From Dendrobium chrysotoxum (Eukaryota > Streptophyta > Magnoliopsida > Asparagales > Orchidaceae): a stretch of DNA of 64,000 nucleotides. Location of the stretch: contig CM034313.1 of NCBI GenBank assembly GCA_019925795.1, positions 26,028,932 through 26,092,931 on the forward strand. Direction: 5' to 3'. The notes under the pieces are model-generated. The model was not told where the DNA came from, made no database searches, and saw only the letters and a list, made by a program, of their open reading frames with translations. A program made the translations under genes and the position numbers. Numbering within the stretch: position 1 is the first letter of the stretch; every line of letters starts with the position of its first letter. Below, piece by piece: positions 22,401 to 30,384 of the stretch.

Positions 22401-25400
22401 TCAGGTATGAATTCTAACTCTTCTCTGTCCATTGAAGATGGTTGGGATATAGCACTATCACGGGCATTTAAAAAGTCGATTAATAAATCTTTTCGTCTTT
22501 CTCAACAGTTACCGACGAGAGCCCGGGACCCGATCTGGGAGGTTGACCTCGAGGCTTCGCAGGAGGACGTTGGGACAGTTTCCTCTCCAGTAGTTTTAGG
22601 AACTACTGTACTGAATAAAAATGAAAAGAGTGAACTTTCTGTAGAGAGGAAATTTGTTGATGAGAGATCTGTACAAGTGGTTGATGGTGGCTCAAAACCT
22701 CTGTCACCACTGAAATTATCTGACTTTTACTTTGCCCCATCAAAGGCAAAGGGTCGAAAATTAAATAAAAAGTCTGATCCTTCTGCCCATATTTTGATGA
22801 TTAATGTTGAGAATCAAAATGTTAATGACTCTTCTGTTGAAAATAATCAAGAACAAGTTGAGATCAATCAAGAAATTCAAACACTCAACTCTCCAGATTT
22901 GACTCTTCAAGAGAGAAACGAATCTGATGTCTTATCAGATAGTGAAACCCCTGAAATTAATTTCCAAGGGAGTCCTGTCGTGATAGACTTTTCAGATTCG
23001 GACTCTCGCTCAGATAACGACAATCAATCGCCTAAGGAGAGCATAGACTCCCCTGTAGTTTGTTCTTCCGATGAAGTCGTGCAAGTACAACTACGTGGTG
23101 GGAAGGTCTTACCCCCTAGGCTACCTCCTCAGGATAAAGGAAAACAAGTTGTTTCTGATGATCCAATTCAAATCCCCGCTCAACAATCAACTCCAATTCT
23201 TTCAAATTCACCGGGTCCCAATGTTAATGTTCCAAGTGTTGATTACAATGTCTTAGCTCACCTTAGGAAGTTGCCCGCCAAATTGAGTATTTATGATGCC
23301 CTTGTCCTTTCAAAAGAGATGAGGGAGACTCTAATTAAAGCGCTTCTCGACCCAGAGATTTGCTTAGCTCAATTAGCCTCAACTTCCGAGGAAGAAGCTT
23401 TGTACTTTAAGGAAATCCCTGGGGTTACCTTCTCGGACGAAGATTTACTCCTTGGAACTGCCGACCACAATCGTCCACTTTACATCACAGTAAATGTGGG
23501 CAAGTTTAAGTTATCAAGAGTTCTAGTTGACCCGGGTGCATCGGTCAACGTGATGAACATAAAGACTCTCGCATACCTTAGAATTGATACTAGCAAGCTC
23601 TCAACTGACAAGTTAGTGCTTCGTGGGTTCAATGAGAAGGGCGAGAAGGCTTTAGGTTCAGTTACCCTTCTTCTAGAGATAGGAGAATTGAAAACTGAAG
23701 CGAAATTTCATATAATTGATTCGGCAACGTCCTTTAACGCGCTCCTAGGAAGGCCCTGGATCCATGAATATAGGATGGTTCCTTCTACCCTACATCAATG
23801 CATCAAGTACCAACGAGATGGCATTGAGTTTGAAATTAAGGGTGATCTGCAACCATTCTCTATTCACGAGATCGGGATCTACGAGGATGCGGCGTACTAC
23901 GTACCTAAAGGGTCCACTACTCGTTCTAAGGTAGAGATCAACGTCAAGGAGGAAAAAGCAGAAAATCAAAGTTCAAAAGCAATTCAAAGATTGAGAAAAG
24001 AAAAAGTCAAAAATCAAAAGAGACAAAACTCAAGCAGTGAAGACGACGTCGAGCGTGTGATCTTTAGGCCTCCAAATATTGTACCTCAAAGAGGTGGGAG
24101 GATGGCCCAAAGAGCACGCGGTCGAGGTCGCCCTTCAATTGAAAAAAGAAATTCCCTGATCTATGTCGAACTTGAAACAAGTTCTGATGAGGATTCAAGA
24201 AAAAGGGGTGCCAGATTTGCTTTTGACTATACAAAAATCAATCCTCCTCCGAAGTTTGATCTCACTTTAGAATCGGATAGCGACCAGGAGGATACAAAAT
24301 TAAATATTCAAAGTGACGAGCCTGAATTGAGCTTGTATGAAAAGCTTAATAGAACGGTTGAATCCTTAACCTTAACCCCACTGTCTGCTGACAGGGTCTC
24401 AGGGTTAGTAATTAAGGATGCTCCGAACTTAGATGGAGAAGTAAGGAAAGCCAAGAAGTTCTTCCCTGGCTCTTCCTCTTCAAGGAATGAAGATGATGTA
24501 ATCCTTGAAGAGGCAAATTTCAATGAATTAATGGAATTACCTTTTGGCTACTTTCCTGCTGGTGTTAAATCTCTTATTTCTAAAGGTTTTGCTCCGAGTC
24601 AATGGACTAAGGGTCAAGCTAGATACCACGAAAGTCTTTGGAATTCAAAATTTAATAAACATTGGACCAGTGGTATCGGTTTTAGTACCGTTAGATCATT
24701 TGACGATGACGAATTTTGTCTAATGATAACTAGTCGTCCTGAATTTAAAAATGTCCCTACTAAAGTCATTGACTCGTTCGATGGACTTTGTTTGGAGACT
24801 TTTGATGATTCTGACGAACTTCAGGTTCGGGATGCACCCCCTGAATTCGAAGAAGAAATTAAATCAACAGTCGATGAACTTAAAGAAATCAATCTTGGAA
24901 CAGAGGATGACCCTCGCCCCACTTTCATAAGTTCTTTGTTGAGTGAGGATGAGTCTAAAGATCTAATTCAACTTCTATCCGAGTTTAAAGATTGCTTCGC
25001 CTGGACATACGACGAAATGCCGGGGTTGTCCGCTGACGTAGCAGTCCATAAACTTGGAATCCGGCATGATGCCATTCCTGTCAAGCAAGCTCCACGACGT
25101 ATGCTTCTGGAGATTGAACAACAAGTCGTTTCTGAAGTCAAGAAGTTGGCAGAGGCTGGATTTATTCGAGAAGAACAATATCCTTCTTGGGTAGCCAGCG
25201 TCGTGCCAGTTCGAAAGAAAAATGGTCAAATCCGGGTCTGTGTTGACTATAGGGACTTGAACAAGGCATGTCCTAAGGATGAATTTCCTTTGCCAATCCC
25301 AGAACTCATGGTGGACATTGCCTCCTCGCACGTTGTTTTCTCCTTTATGGATGGCTCGTCTGGTTATAATCAAATCAAGATGGCCCCAGAAGATGAGAGA

Positions 25401-28214
25401 AACACTGCATTCAGAAGTCCTATAGGGATCTTTTGTTATAAAGTGATGCCCTTTGGCCTCAAAAATGCTGGTGCAACATACCAGCGGGCCATGACTCATA
25501 TCTTTGATGACTTAATACATAATCAAGTCGAATGTTACATCGACGATTTAGTCGTCAAGAGTAGAGTGAAAGAGGCTCATCTTTATGATTTAAGAACTGT
25601 TTTCGAGCGGTTGCGCCGCTACGACCTTAAAATGAATCCTTTGAAGTGCGCTTTCGGCGTCACGTCAGGGAAGTTCTTAGGTTTCGTAGTCAGGCACCGT
25701 GGAATCGAAATTGATCCTGCCAAAATTGAAGCTATCTTAAATATGCCGCCTCCTAAGAGTCTCACTCAATTGAGATCCCTTCAGGGCAGGCTGGCGTATA
25801 TAAGAAGATTTATTTCTAATCTTTCTGGAAGATGTCAACCATTCTCTGTCCTAGCTAAAAAGGACGCCAAATTCATTTGGGACGAGAAATGTCAAAATGC
25901 TTTCGAAAATATCAAACAATACCTGACAAATCCGCCAGTTTTGGCAGCCCCCATTCCGGGAAGACCCTTAATCCTTTACACTGCAGCCCTTGACGAATCT
26001 CTTGGGGCTCTTCTAGCTCAAATCAATGACGATGGGAAAGAGAATGCCCTCTACTACCTGAGTCGGAGATTACTTCCAACGGAAATTCGATACCCTGCAA
26101 TTGAGAAACATTGCCTTGCCTTAGTCTTTGCAGCACAAAAACTAAGACATTACATGCTTTCTCATCAGGTCAGTCTGATTTCCAGTGTCAATCCCCTGCA
26201 ATATCTTATGACCCGGCCCACGTTGTCAGGACGTCTGGCTCGTTGGTCTATGATATTGTTACAATTTGAAATCACGTTCATTCCCTTGCGTGCTGTGAAA
26301 GGGCAGGCCGTCGCCGACTTCCTTGCGGCACACCCGCTACCGGCGGAATCTCCTCTAAATGATGATTTACCTGACGAGCAAATCATGAGTTTCGAGGAAT
26401 CCAATGTTCAAACTTGGGAAATGTATTTTGATGGTGCAGCGTCCTCTCAAAGGGGCAAAACACCTCAATCTACTATTCCTGGGAAAGCCGGAGTCGGTCT
26501 GGTTTTCATAACACCGGATAAGGGAATGATGCACTTTTCCTACCATTTATCAGAACCTTGTACGAACAACGAAGCTGAGTACGAAGCTTTGATAACTGGT
26601 TTGGAACTCGCAATCCTAATGGAGATTAAAGAGATTAAGATCTATGGTGACTCTCAGCTGGTGATCAACCAAGTTGCAGGGACCTATAAGGTTTTGAATC
26701 CTAAACTCCTGAAATATCACCAATACACAATGCACCTACTCGAGAAAATTCCCATTGTAACTATGTATAGGGTTCCTCGTGGAAGCAATTCCTCGGCGGA
26801 TGCCCTAGCAAAGCTTGCAAAGGAATTTGCTTGCCCAGAAGAAGACTTCATCCCTATAGAAGTTCAAGGTCGTCAGGTCCTGTCCCCTGTAGACATGAAA
26901 TACCTCAACAATCAATCTTCCCAGGTCCTCTCTACGTCTTCAACAGTCGATGAAGAACAAGATTGGAGACAACCAATAATCAAATATTTGCAAGAAGGCA
27001 AGCTTCCTCACGACAGGTCTCTTGCCAACCAAATTAAGAAACGTGCCCTATCATATGCACTAGTCAACGATACGTTGTACCGACGATCGTTCGATCAGAT
27101 GTGGCTCCGTTGTTTAGACAAACGAGAGGCCCTGAAGATCGTTAACGAAGTCCATGCTGGACTGTGCGGTGCTCATCAATCGGGTCCTAAGATGAAAATG
27201 AAAATCAAAAGACTTGGTTATTATTGGCCTACGATGATTGACGATTGCATGAAAATTGCAAAATGTTGTCATCAATGCCAAGTTCATGGTGTGGTTTTAC
27301 ATCAGCCGCCTAATGTGTTGCATCCTACGATAGCCTCGTGGCCCTTCGAAAGTTGGGGCACGGATATCGTCGGGCCAATTGACCCTCCTTCTTCAAGGGG
27401 TCATCGCTTCATTTTAGCAGCGACTGATTACTTTTCAAAGTGGGCAGAAGCAGTACCACTAAGAAATGTAACATCACATCATGTAATGAAATTCTTTCGT
27501 GACCATATCGTATATCGATTCGGCGTGCCTCGCAGAATCATATCCGATAATGGGTCCGCTTTCAAGTCTACAAAAATCAATAACTTTGCAAGTCGCCACG
27601 GTATTGATTGGAGATACTCAACAATCTATTACCCACGGGCTAATGGACTGGCTGAGGCCTTCAACAAAACCCTGGTACAAATCATCAAAAAGACCCTGGA
27701 TGACAATAAACGTCAGTGGGATGAGAGGTTGGTGGAAGCTTTGTGGGCCTACAGGACCACATATAGAACCCCGACCCAATCCACACCGTTCGCACTAGTG
27801 TATGGGTCCGAGGCCGTACTCCCTCTGGAAATTCAAATCCCTTCACTCAGAACTGCAGTCCAGAATCAAATCACAACAGAACAGAATGCACAACTTCGAC
27901 TTGAAGAACTTGAGGGTCTTGAAGAACGCCGTCTCCAAGCCCAGCAGAATCTAGAACTCTATAAAGCCAGAATGGTTCAAGCTCATGATAAGCTAGTGCG
28001 ACCTAGAACCTTCCGAGTAGGCGACTTGGTCTTGGTTCTTCGGAGGCCTATCTTAGCCCACCGAAAGCTCGGTGGAAAGTTTGAACCAACCTGGGAAGGA
28101 CCCTTCGTAGTGGAAACAGTTTACGAAGGAGGCTCGTATCAGCTAGTGGATTGTAAAGGAAATCACCCAATGCTTCCTGTAAACGGGCGATTCCTGAAAA
28201 AATACTATGCTTGA
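19413..28214 (+). CDS. gag-pol: Gag-Pol polyprotein of a Tat/Ogre-type retrotransposon (2933 aa)
   Basis: One uninterrupted frame encodes all functions needed for capsid formation, reverse transcription and integration. The start is the first ATG (19413); the frame is open a further 24 codons upstream but lacks an ATG there. Residue order: an unassigned N-terminal part of about 550 residues with basic clusters (RKNYLRRIRKKITKSRK); a coiled coil (about 560-600); gag core (668-832); a CHHC zinc knuckle (949-962); acidic/serine-rich linker; aspartic protease (D1373); an unassigned spacer of about 450 residues; reverse transcriptase (1909-2109); a degenerate RNase H (about 2150-2270); archaeal-type RNase H (2330-2480); and integrase (2575-2900) with a WEGPF module and no chromodomain. 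Related elements usually split gag and pol by a stop, shift or intron; here a single frame suffices, so the Gag:Pol ratio must be set otherwise, perhaps by splicing or proteolysis. Catalytic residues are intact except in the first RNase H. Confidence 0.97.
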   Translation: MTGKLLFSVDRDLQVEELIHNSAIQFGMGFKTLKLSVNGGTIINLAAEGENGPVVELTVGATSDLPPVLELAAGATLTPSAPSVQSEDKKIEVKSTVEKGSSSSAALFGTKSARKNYLRRIRKKITKSRKIAEQKALSLVEPEAAEELPIPAFSPLLKGSRFHPLAAAAGEERVTRIASSPPSPVDYTVKRTTKEKNTLRTRMLRNIIHTCAAETGQTKEQYVRHLKGVISHKLEKEVLKEEKSEARNLTPQPVRRNKKFVKQPVASVLVDGYHWVPRLPTAKTEEIVLTGSGRSHPLSGRPPVPPSRLSKLAPVIAKSKEIVKDLQPVDVKGKRPILLDEPYVPMKISRTVGIQIRETPVQLSAQLPVQSPVKVPRLFIQGCEDSPQIDVGVPTSQTPSSPVRLDIPHPIEDVTLMTTDPGTVGGEGTELEDDQEMLDQLVAEPTADDLKIQEVLTQFGDEEFEEMINYKGYLPIDLESIEGRPVDEVVQEIRDILKNKAIEAFDPEADDLMEEDSAGNICMVETRASNKDVEPSRHRSGKEEASAAVDSDSDGSIKLNEKDEYIKSLESKIEQMMLRMEQMQNQMIKAQQSQSEQLQPTTHTVGEHSRKTESSPRTPEVASPTSPADKDIRQMIETQVREALAHSQGTVSIPKGRPYPEEYDSVSYPKGFVPPSFKVFSGLENPRQHLAHFRASCCNAGGSDALLFRQFVSSLSGIAFEWYADLPNGSVKTFTELESLFLKRFSGAQQRVTVGDLVIEKQKPGESLVEYILRWRNLSMKCEPQLQEQHAVEILLKNIHGPIAFLLKGFTIKTFEKLLNKASNLQEEASKMPFLKDSTEEKKASKPLKSFEKRTAMVSAVDKGKKPMNVQSSNSPIQQTQKSPPFQVTSQSTRDSHPISFKERLARTYPFKRESVRKIFKSLQKKPDFRLPEAKKPEEANKKDDPTFCPYHRMLGHTIEDCIVFKDWLEKNFRQGNIIIPKEYLVDPDQGSVKSISGMNSNSSLSIEDGWDIALSRAFKKSINKSFRLSQQLPTRARDPIWEVDLEASQEDVGTVSSPVVLGTTVLNKNEKSELSVERKFVDERSVQVVDGGSKPLSPLKLSDFYFAPSKAKGRKLNKKSDPSAHILMINVENQNVNDSSVENNQEQVEINQEIQTLNSPDLTLQERNESDVLSDSETPEINFQGSPVVIDFSDSDSRSDNDNQSPKESIDSPVVCSSDEVVQVQLRGGKVLPPRLPPQDKGKQVVSDDPIQIPAQQSTPILSNSPGPNVNVPSVDYNVLAHLRKLPAKLSIYDALVLSKEMRETLIKALLDPEICLAQLASTSEEEALYFKEIPGVTFSDEDLLLGTADHNRPLYITVNVGKFKLSRVLVDPGASVNVMNIKTLAYLRIDTSKLSTDKLVLRGFNEKGEKALGSVTLLLEIGELKTEAKFHIIDSATSFNALLGRPWIHEYRMVPSTLHQCIKYQRDGIEFEIKGDLQPFSIHEIGIYEDAAYYVPKGSTTRSKVEINVKEEKAENQSSKAIQRLRKEKVKNQKRQNSSSEDDVERVIFRPPNIVPQRGGRMAQRARGRGRPSIEKRNSLIYVELETSSDEDSRKRGARFAFDYTKINPPPKFDLTLESDSDQEDTKLNIQSDEPELSLYEKLNRTVESLTLTPLSADRVSGLVIKDAPNLDGEVRKAKKFFPGSSSSRNEDDVILEEANFNELMELPFGYFPAGVKSLISKGFAPSQWTKGQARYHESLWNSKFNKHWTSGIGFSTVRSFDDDEFCLMITSRPEFKNVPTKVIDSFDGLCLETFDDSDELQVRDAPPEFEEEIKSTVDELKEINLGTEDDPRPTFISSLLSEDESKDLIQLLSEFKDCFAWTYDEMPGLSADVAVHKLGIRHDAIPVKQAPRRMLLEIEQQVVSEVKKLAEAGFIREEQYPSWVASVVPVRKKNGQIRVCVDYRDLNKACPKDEFPLPIPELMVDIASSHVVFSFMDGSSGYNQIKMAPEDERNTAFRSPIGIFCYKVMPFGLKNAGATYQRAMTHIFDDLIHNQVECYIDDLVVKSRVKEAHLYDLRTVFERLRRYDLKMNPLKCAFGVTSGKFLGFVVRHRGIEIDPAKIEAILNMPPPKSLTQLRSLQGRLAYIRRFISNLSGRCQPFSVLAKKDAKFIWDEKCQNAFENIKQYLTNPPVLAAPIPGRPLILYTAALDESLGALLAQINDDGKENALYYLSRRLLPTEIRYPAIEKHCLALVFAAQKLRHYMLSHQVSLISSVNPLQYLMTRPTLSGRLARWSMILLQFEITFIPLRAVKGQAVADFLAAHPLPAESPLNDDLPDEQIMSFEESNVQTWEMYFDGAASSQRGKTPQSTIPGKAGVGLVFITPDKGMMHFSYHLSEPCTNNEAEYEALITGLELAILMEIKEIKIYGDSQLVINQVAGTYKVLNPKLLKYHQYTMHLLEKIPIVTMYRVPRGSNSSADALAKLAKEFACPEEDFIPIEVQGRQVLSPVDMKYLNNQSSQVLSTSSTVDEEQDWRQPIIKYLQEGKLPHDRSLANQIKKRALSYALVNDTLYRRSFDQMWLRCLDKREALKIVNEVHAGLCGAHQSGPKMKMKIKRLGYYWPTMIDDCMKIAKCCHQCQVHGVVLHQPPNVLHPTIASWPFESWGTDIVGPIDPPSSRGHRFILAATDYFSKWAEAVPLRNVTSHHVMKFFRDHIVYRFGVPRRIISDNGSAFKSTKINNFASRHGIDWRYSTIYYPRANGLAEAFNKTLVQIIKKTLDDNKRQWDERLVEALWAYRTTYRTPTQSTPFALVYGSEAVLPLEIQIPSLRTAVQNQITTEQNAQLRLEELEGLEERRLQAQQNLELYKARMVQAHDKLVRPRTFRVGDLVLVLRRPILAHRKLGGKFEPTWEGPFVVETVYEGGSYQLVDCKGNHPMLPVNGRFLKKYYA
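21414..21908 (+). other. Gag core domain (residues 668-832)
   Basis: This segment has the pattern of the plant retrotransposon gag family: FSGLENPRQHLAHFR, then FEWYADLP, LESLFLKRFSG, and QKPGESLVEYILRWR. It should form the capsid. A predicted coiled coil (SLESKIEQMMLRMEQMQNQM, about 21108-21170) precedes it and may help oligomerisation. Confidence 0.9.
22257..22298 (+). other. Variant zinc knuckle CHHC (residues 949-962)
   Basis: The pattern C-x2-H-x4-H-x4-C (C949, H952, H957, C962) replaces the second cysteine of the usual CCHC knuckle by histidine. This variant is common in plant Tat and Athila elements. It probably binds nucleic acid. Confidence 0.8.
23460..23770 (+). other. Aspartic protease domain (about residues 1350-1452)
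   Basis: The catalytic motif is VDPGASVNVM (D1373), with proline in place of the usual serine or threonine after Asp. The distal ALLGRPWIH motif is the family's C-terminal hydrophobic-glycine signature. It should cleave the polyprotein. Confidence 0.9.
25137..25740 (+). other. Reverse transcriptase domain (residues 1909-2109)
   Basis: Motifs in order: SWVASVVPVRKKNG, RVCVDYRDLNKACPKDEFPL, FMDGSSGYNQI (catalytic D1980), MPFGLKNAGATYQR, and YIDDLVVKS (D2044, D2045). All catalytic aspartates are present. Confidence 0.97.
25870..26220 (+). other. First RNase H domain, catalytically degenerate
   Basis: The position of the first catalytic Asp (TDAS in active relatives) reads TAAL (residues 2190-2193), and the later DH motif reads SVNPLQ. 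The glutamate of the RYPAIEKHCLAL motif remains. The domain has probably become a connection-like tether, as described for elements with a second RNase H. Confidence 0.85.
26412..26860 (+). other. Archaeal-type RNase H (aRNH)
   Basis: The full catalytic set is present: D2340 in YFDGAA, E2389 in NNEAEYEAL, D2413 in YGDSQLV and D2463 in SADALAKLA. Placement between RNase H and integrase is diagnostic of the Tat lineage. It presumably supplies RNase H activity in place of the degenerate upstream domain. Confidence 0.93.
27141..28211 (+). other. Integrase domain with GPY/F module
   Basis: HHCC zinc finger: H2581, H2588, C2619, C2622. Catalytic DD35E triad: D2651 in WGTDIVGP, D2712 in ISDNGSAF, E2748 in NGLAEAFNKTL, with exactly 35 residues between the last two. 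The C-terminal module WEGPFVV starts at residue 2894. No chromodomain follows. Confidence 0.95.
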
Positions 28215-28527
28215 TGTAGCTCGAATTTCGAATCAATAAAATTTTCAAATTTTGAATCTATTCAGCTCAATTTTGTCCAAATTTTTCAAAATCCAAAATC
28301 AAAATTCGAAATCAAATTCAACATCAATTAAAATCAAATCTCAAATTCAAAATTTTCAAACTTAAAACTAATTCGAATCAAATTCAAAACACATCACAGT
28401 TTTAAAACCCTTCAAATTCAAATTCATCAAATCAAGTTTCAAATTCAAATATTTTTAAATTCAAGTTCAAACATCATTCAAATTTTAAATTCAAGAATTC
28501 AAATATCAAATTCCAGAATTCAAATCC
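28215..28527. other. Low-complexity start of the 3' untranslated region
   Basis: Roughly 310 bases built from AAATTCAAAATC-like words, nearly free of G. There is no frame or structure that I can support. It separates the gag-pol stop from the first hairpin array. Confidence 0.7.
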
Positions 28528-29002
28528 GATCCTCTATACAGAGCAAGTTTCCTCTGTATATGATCATTCCAGACTCGATCCTCTATGTGAAGCAAGTTTC
28601 CTTCACATATGATCATTCCAGACCTGATCCTTTATATAGAGCAAGTTTCCTCTATATACGATCATCCAGACCCGATCCTCTGTACAGAGCAAGTTTCCTC
28701 TGTATATGATCATTCCAGACTCGATCCTCTATGTAGAGCAAGTTTCCTCTACACATGATCTTCCAGACCCGATCCTCTATGTGAAGCAAGTTTCCTTCAC
28801 ATATGGTCATTCCAGATCCGATCCTCTATGTGAAGCAAGTTTCCTTCACATATGGTCATTCCAGACCTGATCCTCTGTATAGAGCAAGTTTCCTCTATAC
28901 ACGATCATTCAAACTCGATGCTCTATGTGAAGAAAGTTTCCTTCACATATGATCAATCCAGACTTGATTTTGTGCGAAGCAATGCTTCCTTCTCATAGGA
29001 TC
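28528..29002 (+). repeat. Tandem array of ten covarying hairpins (48-49 bp period)
   Basis: Units start at 28528, 28577, 28626, 28674, 28723, 28771, 28820, 28869, 28917 and 28966. Each reads GATC, a 9-bp arm, the constant loop CAAGTTTC, the complementary arm, GATC or GGTC, then a short linker (ATTCCAGAC). Arm pairs differ but still pair: TATACAGAG/CTCTGTATA, TATGTGAAG/CTTCACATA, TATATAGAG/CTCTATATA and TGTATAGAG/CTCTATACA, with a few G-U pairs (TGTACAGAG/CTCTGTATA, TATGTAGAG/CTCTACACA). The tenth unit is degenerate. The constant loop with compensated stems points to a selected RNA (or cruciform DNA) structure, perhaps bound by a protein in multiple copies. Confidence 0.9.
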
Positions 29003-29068
29003 ATCCAGTTTTCTTTTCCTTAAGGTTAGATGTGAGTCATCGTGCTTTCTATCTTTAGGATTAGATCC

Positions 29069-30246
29069 GCTAGTGATGGAGTACGCCCTTCATGGCACCA
29101 TCCTAGCTTCTTCCAGTTTTCTTTGCCTTAAGGTTAGATGTGAGTCATCGTGCTTTCTTTCCTTAGGATTAGATCTTCTAGTGGTGGAGCACGCCCTCTG
29201 TGGCACCATCCTAGGTTCAAAATCCAGATTCGACCTTCTACGGGAAGCAATACTTTCTTTCCTCAGGGTCCTCTAGCCTTCTCTTCCTTAAGGATAGATG
29301 TGAGTCATCGTGCTTTCTTTCCTTAGGATTAGATCTTCCAGTGATGGATAACGCCCTCTGCGGCACCATTCTAGTTTCAAAATTTAAAACTTTAAGCCTG
29401 ATCTCCTATAGGGAGCAATACTATTTTCCTATGAGATCATCCAGTTTTCATTTCCTTAGAGTAAGTATTCTCCTTCTCTTAGGATTTGATTCCCCAGTGA
29501 TGGAATAAGTCCCTTGTGGCCCCGTCCTGGATTCAATTTCAACTCCAAAATCAAACTCTCTTCTCCTCAAGGTTAGGCTTTTCTCCTTCCTTTAGGATTA
29601 GACTCCCCAGTGATGGAATAAGTCCTCTATGGCACCGTCCTGGGTTCAATCTCAAAATCCAGCTCTCTCTTCCTTAGGGTAGGTTCTTCTTCCTTCCCTT
29701 GGGATTAGACTTCCTAGTGATGGAGTAAGTCCTCTATGGCACCGTCCTGGAATCAATCTCAACCAAGCTTTCTTTTCTTTAGGGCTAGATTCTTCCTTCC
29801 CTTAGGATTAGATCTACTAGTGGCAGAGTACGCCATTCGTGGCACTGCCCTAGTATCAAAATTCAAACTTGATCCTCTGTAGTTAGGAATTCTTCCTTTC
29901 TATACGATCATCCAGACTTCCTTCTCCTTTAGGGATAGATTCTTCCTTTCCCTTAGGACCAGACCCACTAGTGGTAGAGTACGCTGCCTCAGCACTACCC
30001 TAGCATCATTTCAAATTCAAACTTCTAAGTTTAGGATCTCCTTCCCTTAGATTCATTTCAAATTCAATCTTCTAAGGTTAGGATTTTCTTTCCCTTAGAA
30101 TCAAATCTAGATTCAATCCTTTATAATTAGGAGTTCTTCCTTCCTATAAGATCACCCAGGTTCCTCTACCCTTAAGGTTAGGATTCTCCTACCCTCAGGA
30201 CCAGACCCACTAGTGGTAGAATATGCTTTTTCTAGCACTACCCTAG
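29069..30246 (+). repeat. Second array of nine larger covarying hairpins
   Basis: Units lie at 29069-29107, 29178-29214, 29338-29374, 29494-29530, 29607-29643, 29713-29750, 29817-29853, 29968-30003 and 30210-30246. They share the layout CTAG-TGRYRG-(loop with ACGCC or AAGTCC)-CYRYC-CTAG. Outer arms switch together (CTAG/CTAG, CCAG/CTGG), and inner arms switch together (GGTAG/CTACC, GGCAG/CTGCC, GATGG/CCATC). Between them lie CCTTAAGG/TCCTTAGGAT words and further GATC-bounded hairpins (for example 29399-29444 and 29870-29911). No coding frame runs through. Confidence 0.82.
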
Positions 30247-30334
30247 TATCTATTCAAACTCTGATTCCCTAGGGATAGATTTCTCTTGCCTTTAGGATCA
30301 AAACCCAAGACTTGACCATTCTATTCGGTCAACA

Positions 30335-30375
30335 CCAATATGTGTAATAGAACTACATTCTATTACACATATTGG
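30335..30375 (+). repeat. Perfect 18-bp hairpin touching the polypurine tract
   Basis: The left arm CCAATATGTGTAATAGAA (30335-30352), a 5-nt loop (CTACA) and the exact reverse complement (30358-30375). The right arm includes the first Gs of the G run that forms the polypurine tract. It is the longest perfect stem in the element. Confidence 0.9.
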
Positions 30376-30384
30376 GGGTCCATT
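30371..30384 (+). other. Polypurine tract region
   Basis: ATTGGGGGTCCATT directly precedes the right LTR start (TGTTGA at 30385). The G5 core is the likely primer for plus-strand DNA synthesis, although the tract is short and interrupted by TCC. Confidence 0.7.

Noticed and set aside
24975..25499. 174-codon antisense frame within the RT region
   Set aside because: It mirrors the conserved RT motifs codon for codon, has no domain of its own and no promoter. Long antisense frames over conserved RT coding sequence are a codon-usage effect.
28528..29002. CRISPR-like regular repeats
   Set aside because: Period and length look similar, but the variable parts are the two arms of a hairpin that pair with each other, not independent spacers, and the DNA is from a plant transposon.
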